Assembly: GCA_035695715.1 (NCBI GenBank)
Contig: DASRRM010000378.1
Coordinates: forward strand, 1-11,340
Direction of reading: 5' to 3'
DNA: 11,340 bases
From: RYN-428 sp035695715
GTDB lineage: Bacteria > Planctomycetota > Phycisphaerae > Tepidisphaerales > Tepidisphaeraceae
Shown here: piece after piece, positions 6,875-11,340 of the stretch
Numbering within the stretch: position 1 is the first letter of the stretch
Layout of the letters: each line of letters opens with the position of its first letter
The notes under the pieces: model-generated
Database searches by the model: none
The model's input: only the letters and a program-made list of their open reading frames with translations
Told to the model about the DNA's origin: nothing
Program-made: the position numbers and the translations under genes

Positions 6875-6961
6875 AAAGAGCCGCGCACGGAGGGTACTCC
6901 CGGAGTAAGCGGATCGGGCGAAACTGCTTACTTCGGGAGTACCCTCCGTGCGCGGCTCTTT
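6875..6961. repeat. Long near-perfect hairpin between convergent genes
   Basis: The arms 6875-6910 and 6926-6961 are reverse complements at 35 of 36 positions around a 15-base loop. The outer part is AAAGAGCCGCGCACGG; the inner part contains GGGTACTCCCG. It lies 66 bp after the esterase stop and could end transcription from the left, though only TTT follows the stem. Its core resembles that of the hairpin at 8384-8467, which suggests a repeat family. The 6809-7111 gap otherwise contains only the terminator at 7044-7074 and a 12-bp palindrome GCAGAGCTCTGC (7007-7018). Confidence 0.75.
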
Positions 6962-7043
6962 CCGTGCGTTAGATGATCCGTGGTACCCTGAAATGTCGAT
7001 CCGCCAGCAGAGCTCTGCAAATCCTCTGAAATGGTAAAGTCAT

Positions 7044-7074
7044 AAAAAAACGCCCACCGTGCTCGCACGGTGGG
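7044..7074 (-). terminator. Rho-independent terminator of the secreted-protein gene
   Basis: On the minus strand CCCACCGTGC and GCACGGTGGG (7074-7053) form a GC-rich stem with a small loop, followed by CG and seven T (7050-7044). It starts 38 bases after the stop of the gene at 7112-8311 and points the same way. Confidence 0.85.
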
Positions 7075-7111
7075 TTCCTTTTCTCCTCGGTTTTCGACAA
7101 TCCATCGAATG

Positions 7112-8311
7112 CTACTTCCGACCTGCAGGCGCCTCATGCGCCGGTGCGGCTGGCGCCGCATGCGGCGCTTCGCCACGCGGGACCGCTTGCTCCGGCGAGT
7201 GGGCGCCCTGAATCTGCGCCGGCGATGTCGGGCGAGCAACAGGCGGTTGAGCGGCACGCCGGGCGTTACGCCCGGCGCTCGGCAGAATCAGCCGATGCGC
7301 TTCCTGCGCCGGCGAATGGGCGCTTCCAATCACGCTGTTCTGCTCGCGATGCGCTTCGACGGCGGCTTCATGATGCGCTGCAGCGACAGCCTCATCATGT
7401 TTAATCCAATGTTCGCGATGATGAAAATCGGGCCGCGAAATGAGCGCTGCCTGACCATAGGCCGGAACGTAGGTGTACCAGGGAATCCAACCATCCACGC
7501 CATAGTAGGGAACAAAGTCGGGCGTGTTGCTGTCCCAGTAGGATGTGGTGTAGTCGGGACCTTCGGTGGCCGCGGCCTCCTGCGCCTGGGCATTGGCGTT
7601 TTCCTGCTGCTGAATTTGGTCAATCTGCTGTTGCGTCAGTGCGGCCTGGCCGGGTTGAGCGGTTCCGCCGGGAACGGAATTCGTCGTCTGCGTTGCCTGC
7701 TGAATGCCCAGGTCCAGGCTCTTTTTCATCTCGGCATCGGTGATATCATCCGCCTTCAGATCGCCGCGATTGACGAACATGCACAAGAATGAGGATGCCA
7801 GCGGATCATATTCCAGCCGTTCGGCCAACTTTGCATCCGTCCCCGGCACCTGCGGGAAATTCGCCAAAACCCGCGCGTAAAAGCTGGGGTTCAAACCTTC
7901 GCCGACGCCTTCAAATGCCACCGCGGCGAGGATCTCCTTGCCGGTCCCTCGATCTTTGTAGACGGCGATGGTCACGATCCCATTTTCGCCCGGCTCATGC
8001 ATCAGGGCCTTGGCCACCTGCGGGGCGAGGGCGGACAGTTGCTGCGTCACGTTGGCTTTAATGGCCGGATCGTTAATCCGCGCCACGGCCTCATCGGCGC
8101 TTTGCTGCCAGGGCGTTCGGCGCTCGCGCGCGTTCTGCACGACGTTCAAGGTGCGCAATGGAACGATCAGACGGTCAGGCTCCTGGGCCTGAGGCTGCGC
8201 AACATTTACGTTTGCCGGTGGAGCGGCGGGCGGAGTGACGATTGGATCGGCGCCAAACGCCGGCGCTAATGCGAATCCCAGAACGATCGGCGTGAACAAT
8301 GCTTTTTTCAT
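7112..8311 (-). CDS. Secreted protein of unknown function
   Basis: A 399-residue protein I do not recognise. Residues 1-20 (MKKALFTPIVLGFALAPAFG) form a signal peptide, with cleavage near AFG-ADP. A Pro/Ala linker follows. A folded-looking region (~46-210) includes RLIVPLRTLNVVQNARERRTPWQ, then VTIAVYKDRGTGKEILAAVAFEG. A Gln/Ala-rich stretch (~218-248) leads to an aromatic segment SYWDSNTPDFVPYYGVDGW (~257-275). The C-terminal 100 residues are His/Ala/Pro-rich with two AHSP-x-Q motifs (~331 and ~370). No membrane segment beyond the signal is seen. ATG 8311 has GAGGA four bases upstream; the in-frame GTG 8434 lies in a hairpin loop and is not credible. The gene has its own terminator and is flanked by long hairpins on both sides. 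An envelope or periplasmic role is inferred from export only. Confidence 0.75.
   Translation of the reverse strand: MKKALFTPIVLGFALAPAFGADPIVTPPAAPPANVNVAQPQAQEPDRLIVPLRTLNVVQNARERRTPWQQSADEAVARINDPAIKANVTQQLSALAPQVAKALMHEPGENGIVTIAVYKDRGTGKEILAAVAFEGVGEGLNPSFYARVLANFPQVPGTDAKLAERLEYDPLASSFLCMFVNRGDLKADDITDAEMKKSLDLGIQQATQTTNSVPGGTAQPGQAALTQQQIDQIQQQENANAQAQEAAATEGPDYTTSYWDSNTPDFVPYYGVDGWIPWYTYVPAYGQAALISRPDFHHREHWIKHDEAVAAAHHEAAVEAHREQNSVIGSAHSPAQEAHRLILPSAGRNARRAAQPPVARPTSPAQIQGAHSPEQAVPRGEAPHAAPAAPAHEAPAGRK
7257..7277. repeat. 9-bp GC-rich hairpin inside a coding region
   Basis: CGCCGGGCG (7257-7265) and CGCCCGGCG (7269-7277) are exact reverse complements around TTA. The sequence resembles the intergenic hairpins at 9776-9794 and 11224-11244 in design (GGGCG-NNN-CGCCC), but it lies inside the gene at 7112-8311 and encodes part of its Arg/Ala-rich tail. 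Confidence 0.5.
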
Positions 8312-8383
8312 GATGTCCTCAGCTTCCGAGCGGATGAATTCTTTCATGGTACGCGTGGCGCGTGAAAATGAGACGCAGAACTT

Positions 8384-8467
8384 AGACGCCGGGTCTGAGG
8401 TACTCTGAAGACCCGGATTTTTCGCGCGACCCACCCGGGTCTTCGGAGTACCTCAGACCCGGCGTCT
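8384..8467. repeat. Long near-perfect hairpin between divergent genes
   Basis: The arms 8384-8416 and 8435-8467 are reverse complements at 32 of 33 positions around an 18-base loop. Each arm is itself palindromic (CCGGGTCT near one end, AGACCCGG at the other, with GGTACTC between), so a cruciform or two separate hairpins could form. It lies 72 bp upstream of the leftward gene at 8311 and 224 bp upstream of the rightward gene at 8692. It is therefore in a regulatory region rather than at a transcript end. Confidence 0.75.
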
Positions 8468-8470
8468 TAA

Positions 8471-8691
8471 TTAATTCACGCACTCTTCACCACATAGTTG
8501 GTGCAATAATATCGTGACGCAAACAGCATTTCGCCCCGCATGGGATCCCCTGCCCGCAACTGACGTGCCGAAGGCTTTTAACGTCCGAAAACCTTCTGCA
8601 AGAGCTTGCCTCGGTGAGGTATTTCCGATTAATTGTCCAATTTCCACAGAAATTCGATTTTCATCTTTCCGATGGAACGATATATCCAAGG
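8471..8691. promoter_or_regulatory. Upstream region of the GspF-N/coiled-coil gene
   Basis: I see no gene in this stretch. A TAATAT (8507-8512) could be a -10 box but lacks a good -35. An imperfect inverted repeat (GAAGGCTTTT near 8571 with AAAACCTTC near 8590) could fold in the leader. Just before the start codon, TATATC (8681-8686) is placed so that transcription could begin at or close to the ATG. Confidence 0.25.
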
Positions 8692-9639
8692 ATGAACACG
8701 ACCCTCAACCGAGACACCAAAGCTGTGAGATATCGCTTCCGCGGATTGATTCGTGATACCGGCAAAGCCGTCGAAGGGCATGTCGAGGCCGACAGCGAGG
8801 AGTTTGCGTTCCATTTGCTGGCAAACAATGGAATCGTGACCGAATCGCTGCGCACCGACCCGCGCCCCGAGGATATTCAACAGTCTGCCGCCAGCGCGCC
8901 AAAGGCCAATCTCCTGCCGCCCTTGGCGCAGGCGATGATGAGCACGCGCAGCAAGCGCCCGGCCCTGCCGGCTCCGGCGCAAGGTGCAAATCCAGCGACC
9001 GGCCAGCCGACGCAGCCTTATATCCCGCCGCCGGTCGATCATTCGCCGATTCCCGGCACGAAAGAAGTCGTCAACGCCATCGACACGGCGCTCGATACCA
9101 GCAGCTCGCAAATTGAATTTGACGCCCTCACCGAGCGTTATCGCGGCAAGAAAGTCTGGGTCATCGATCGTGACAAGATCAAGCGCAACGTCGCCCGCGT
9201 GGTCGACCAGGCCATTACCGATAGCCTGAAGAACGCCGATAACGCCGCCGACACGCGCAAGAGCGTCGCCGACGCGATCGAAAAACTCTTCACCGACAAT
9301 CGCAATCTCACCAGCCCGCAAGGCACGGCCGGCAGCGGGGCTGGCGGCGCAAATCTCGACCGCCAGATCGAACGCCTTTCCAGCGTCATCAAAAACTTCG
9401 AGAACTCGCTGGCCAGCATGCAGATGGCCATTCGCAACATGGGCGCCGGCGGCGGAGGAGGCGGATTCGTCCCGCGGCGAAACATGGGCCAGGCGCAGCA
9501 AGCCGGCCTTCGCGAAGAGCAAAACGCCGTCCTGCTGGAAATCTTCAAAACCAACATGGACCTGCTGCGCAACATGGAAGACGAAATGCGCTCAGCGAAT
9601 ACGACCGTGGAATCCGTCACCGCGGCGACGGGGTCTTAA
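8692..9639 (+). CDS. Soluble protein with GspF/PilC-type N-terminal domain and coiled coils
   Basis: A 315-residue, Ala/Asn-rich protein without membrane segments. Residues ~11-57 (VRYRFRGLIRDTGKAVEG, then VEADSEEFAFHLLANNGIV) match the short N-terminal module of type II secretion/type IV pilus platform proteins GspF and PilC (Y-R-x-x-x-x-x-x-G-x-x-x-x-G-x-x-E-A-D-S). The membrane and T2SSF domains that normally follow are absent. A Pro-rich linker (~68-122), a charged helical region (~124-203) and likely coiled coils (~221-250 and ~268-303) separated by a Gly hinge (GAGGGGGG, 251-258) follow instead. It precedes the MamK-like actin gene, so an adaptor or filament-associated role is plausible but inferred. 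ATG 8692 is preferred because the domain starts 10 residues later; an in-frame GTG at 8614 exists. The ribosome binding site is weak. Confidence 0.65.
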   Translation: MNTTLNRDTKAVRYRFRGLIRDTGKAVEGHVEADSEEFAFHLLANNGIVTESLRTDPRPEDIQQSAASAPKANLLPPLAQAMMSTRSKRPALPAPAQGANPATGQPTQPYIPPPVDHSPIPGTKEVVNAIDTALDTSSSQIEFDALTERYRGKKVWVIDRDKIKRNVARVVDQAITDSLKNADNAADTRKSVADAIEKLFTDNRNLTSPQGTAGSGAGGANLDRQIERLSSVIKNFENSLASMQMAIRNMGAGGGGGGFVPRRNMGQAQQAGLREEQNAVLLEIFKTNMDLLRNMEDEMRSANTTVESVTAATGS

Positions 9640-9664
9640 GTCTTGCACTGCACTCGTGGAAGAT

Positions 9665-9924
9665 TTGACGCGAAGGCGCGAAGGAATCGAAGGACGCGAA
9701 GAGGTTATTCACGAGTAAGCCGATTTGTGCGGAGTATGCATGCAGGATTGTGGACGCTAAAAGCTGGTCCCGTATCACGGGCGTCTCGCCCGTGTTTTTT
9801 TGGAGTCGGGGTAAAAATCGCTCTGTTTTTTCTAATTGGCCCTGCGCGCTTCGTGTAGGGGACGGCGACGAAGGGCAAAACCCTCTTCTTCGTGACCTTC
9901 GTCCTCTTCGCCCCTTCGCGTCAA
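9665..9924. mobile_element. MITE-like 260-bp element with CGAAGG-rich terminal inverted repeats
   Basis: TTGACGCGAAGG (9665-9676) and CCTTCGCGTCAA (9913-9924) are perfect 12-bp terminal inverted repeats. The similarity continues imperfectly for about 40 bases through iterated CGAAGG units (to ~9704 and back to ~9882). GAT flanks both ends (9662-9664 and 9925-9927), as a 3-bp target duplication would. The interior has no gene, only the terminator at 9776-9801. A single arm of the same type occurs at 2418-2476. It fills most of the 456-bp gap between the coiled-coil and actin genes. Confidence 0.45.
9776..9801 (+). terminator. Rho-independent terminator after the GspF-N gene
   Basis: CACGGGCG (9776-9783) and CGCCCGTG (9787-9794) form a perfect 8-bp stem with a TCT loop, followed by seven T (9795-9801). 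It lies 136 bases past the coiled-coil gene and before the actin gene, so most transcripts probably end here. Confidence 0.75.
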
Positions 9925-9959
9925 GATCGTCCCGAAACGCCCAAAACCCGTGCCACCTG

Positions 9960-9965
9960 TATAAT
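9960..9965 (+). promoter_or_regulatory. Consensus -10 box upstream of the MamK-like gene
   Basis: A perfect TATAAT directly preceded by TG lies 130 bp before the actin start codon. I find no good -35 at normal spacing. If used, the transcript would have a leader of about 125 bases with a Shine-Dalgarno TAGGAG at 10081-10086. Confidence 0.4.
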
Positions 9966-10095
9966 CTGCTTGCTTTATTCCGGATATGGCGCACATTCAT
10001 GGCTTCCGCAGCAATCCTTCAGGACCCCGCGCCGCCGGCCGATGATGGTTGTATCAATCGCTTTACCTGTTGTAACCTTTTAGGAGACCCTTCCG

Positions 10096-11217
10096 ATGCT
10101 CGATAGCAACACGCCCGCAAAGCCCATCGTTCCCACTCCCGGCAAAACCATCCTCTCCGGCAGCGATGTGGACACGGGCACCACAACCAAGGCGCTTCTC
10201 CTTGGCATCGACCTCGGCACCAGCCGATCCTCTGTCGTTTCTTACAACGGCACCCGCAAAACCGTGGAAACCTACGTCGGCTTCCCCAAGGACGCCGTCA
10301 GCCGAAAGTTCCTCAAGCAGGATGTCATCTTCGGCAAGGCCGCCCTCGATAACCGCCTGGCTTTGGACCTTTATCGCCCGTTGGAAAACGGCGTGATCAA
10401 AGGCTCGGAGGAAGCCAACAACGACCCCGCCCGTCGCGACAAAAACCTCAACGCCGCCAAGCTGCTCCTCAAGCATCTGGTCGACCTCGCCAGCCCCGGC
10501 CGCGATGAGATGATCTTCGGCGTGGTCGGCGTTCCCTCCCGCGCCACCGGCAAAAACAAGCAAGCCATCCTCGAGATGTCGCGCCAAGTTCTCGACAGCG
10601 TCATGATCGTCTCCGAGCCGTTCACCGTCGCGTATGGCATGGATAAGATGGCCGACATCCTGGTCATCGACATCGGCGCCGGCACCACAGACCTCTGCCG
10701 CATGCACGGCACCGTCCCGACCGACGACGATGAAATCTCCTATAACATCGCCGGAGATGCCATCGACCAGAAGCTGATGGAAAACATCCTCAACAAGTAT
10801 CCCCGCGCCCAGGTCACGCAGAACATGTGCAAGACCATCAAGGAGCAGTACGGCTTTGTCTCCGACAACAAGGACCGCGTCATCGTCACCTTCCCCGTCG
10901 ACGGCAAGCCGACCCAGCACGACATCACCGACGAGGTGCGCAACGCCTGCGAGCTTCTGGTTCAGCCGTGCGTGGAAGGCATCGCCAAGTTGGTGAGCAC
11001 CTTCAACCCCGAGTTCCAGGAAAAGCTCCGCCACAACGTTCTTCTCTCCGGCGGCGGAGGCCTGATGCGCGGCTTGAACACCCGCATCGAGCAAGCCATG
11101 AAAGAATACGGCGGCGCTCGCGTCACCGTCGTGGACGAGCCGCTCTACGCCGGCGCGAATGGCGCCTTGCAGTTGGCGGTTGATATGCCGGGCGAATACT
11201 GGCAGCAGCTTCGTTAA
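10096..11217 (+). CDS. MamK-like bacterial actin (filament-forming ATPase)
   Basis: A 373-residue actin-fold ATPase. Phosphate-1 motif LLLGIDLGTSRSSV (35-48), the VVGVPSRA (143-150) and SEPFTVAYG (173-181) elements, phosphate-2 IDIGAGTTDLC (191-201) and the adenosine motif LLSGGGGLMRGL (316-327) are all intact. Several stretches match magnetosome MamK rather than MreB or ParM: V-G-F/Y-P-K-D, LD-LRYPL-like LDLYRPLENGV, VGVP-R-A---NK, KEQ-x-F, F-P-E-F/Y-Q, and the C-terminal GALQLAVDMPGEYWQQL. MamK assembles cytoplasmic filaments that position magnetosomes. A longer N-terminal tail (~34 residues, S/T/P-rich) precedes the fold. TAGGAG lies nine bases before ATG 10096. No magnetosome genes are nearby, so its cargo is unknown; a type II secretion/pilus link is possible through the preceding gene. 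MamK-type is my best call; a distant MreB relative is less likely. Confidence 0.85.
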   Translation: MLDSNTPAKPIVPTPGKTILSGSDVDTGTTTKALLLGIDLGTSRSSVVSYNGTRKTVETYVGFPKDAVSRKFLKQDVIFGKAALDNRLALDLYRPLENGVIKGSEEANNDPARRDKNLNAAKLLLKHLVDLASPGRDEMIFGVVGVPSRATGKNKQAILEMSRQVLDSVMIVSEPFTVAYGMDKMADILVIDIGAGTTDLCRMHGTVPTDDDEISYNIAGDAIDQKLMENILNKYPRAQVTQNMCKTIKEQYGFVSDNKDRVIVTFPVDGKPTQHDITDEVRNACELLVQPCVEGIAKLVSTFNPEFQEKLRHNVLLSGGGGLMRGLNTRIEQAMKEYGGARVTVVDEPLYAGANGALQLAVDMPGEYWQQLR

Positions 11218-11223
11218 ACAGTG

Positions 11224-11244
11224 GCACGGGCATCCTGCCCGTGC
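11224..11244. repeat. 9-bp GC-rich hairpin after the actin gene
   Basis: GCACGGGCA (11224-11232) and TGCCCGTGC (11236-11244) pair exactly around TCC. No T-run follows. The design is the same as the stem of the terminator at 9776-9801, suggesting a dispersed palindrome family. Confidence 0.55.
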
Positions 11245-11266
11245 AACACGATATAGTTGATCATCC

Positions 11267-11298
11267 AAGGCCCCGCGCACAAAGCGCGGGGCCTTTTT
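11267..11298 (+). terminator. Rho-independent terminator of the MamK-like gene
   Basis: AAGGCCCCGCGC (11267-11278) and GCGCGGGGCCTT (11284-11295) form a perfect 12-bp stem with a 5-base loop and five T (11294-11298). It starts 50 bases after the actin stop codon. The last 40 bases of the window hold no recognisable gene. Confidence 0.9.
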
Positions 11299-11340
11299 CG
11301 CTGCACGACTTTAATCATTGTGTAAAAGGAGCCGCGGGCG

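Noticed and set aside
7070..7792. 240-codon plus-strand frame opposite the secreted-protein gene
   Set aside because: Arg-rich and without a domain; the minus strand has signal peptide, GAGGA ribosome binding site and a matching terminator.
8471..8689. 72-codon minus-strand frame upstream of the coiled-coil gene
   Set aside because: It begins with TTG without a ribosome binding site and shows no conserved motif; it probably lies in promoter DNA.
8629..9522. 297-codon antisense frame over the coiled-coil gene
   Set aside because: Composition is that of a reverse-complement shadow, and the sense frame has the GspF-N domain.
9664..9704. CRISPR-like array from regularly repeated CGAAGG
   Set aside because: The units are 6-8 bases, irregular, without spacers of constant length, and no cas gene is near.
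10096..11217. Magnetosome island
   Set aside because: Only a MamK-like gene is present; no mamA, B, E, I, M, Q or mad-type gene occurs in the window, so magnetotaxis cannot be claimed.
10063..11280. 405-codon open frame antisense to the MamK-like gene
   Set aside because: It mirrors the actin codons in a GC-rich gene, has no ribosome binding site, and the sense strand carries all actin motifs plus RBS and terminator.

Overview
The window looks like chromosomal DNA from a GC-rich member of the Planctomycetota, probably the Phycisphaerae/Tepidisphaera side. Three gene types point there: a secreted PQQ-like beta-propeller with the DWPQWRGP...W signature, a small membrane protein ending in the zinc ribbon CRTCGYDLRGTPDLCPECGT, and an abundance of palindromic intergenic elements. 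This placement is inferred from protein style only; there is no rRNA or other marker in the window.

Layout. Positions 1-65 (-) hold the start of a probable IS110-type transposase running off the left edge, with a strongly palindromic leader (66-276). Next is a secreted PQQ-like propeller protein (310-1563, -). It diverges from a rightward run: a zinc-ribbon membrane protein (1804-2373), aroA (2533-3840), a tandem class II aldolase/adducin protein whose second half has lost its metal ligands (3921-5216), and a small gene apparently broken by two frameshifts (5213-5488). A secreted alpha/beta-hydrolase esterase (5882-6808, +) follows. It converges on an unrecognised secreted protein (7112-8311, -) that is bracketed by two long, near-perfect hairpins (6875-6961 and 8384-8467).

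The most interesting part is the right end. A soluble protein with a GspF/PilC-type N-terminal domain fused to coiled coils (8692-9639) is followed by an actin-like ATPase (10096-11217). The actin resembles the magnetosome filament protein MamK along its whole length, including its C-terminal GAL.LA..MP..YW.QL motif. No other magnetosome gene is visible here. The pair may be a cytoskeletal filament plus adaptor, possibly linked to a type II secretion/type IV pilus-like machine. A 260-bp MITE-like element with 12-bp terminal inverted repeats, carrying a terminator, sits between the two genes, and the actin gene has its own -10 element and ribosome binding site.

The remaining genes are unconnected: shikimate pathway, sugar-phosphate aldolase family, polysaccharide-ester hydrolysis and envelope proteins. 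I saw no tRNA, rRNA or CRISPR array.
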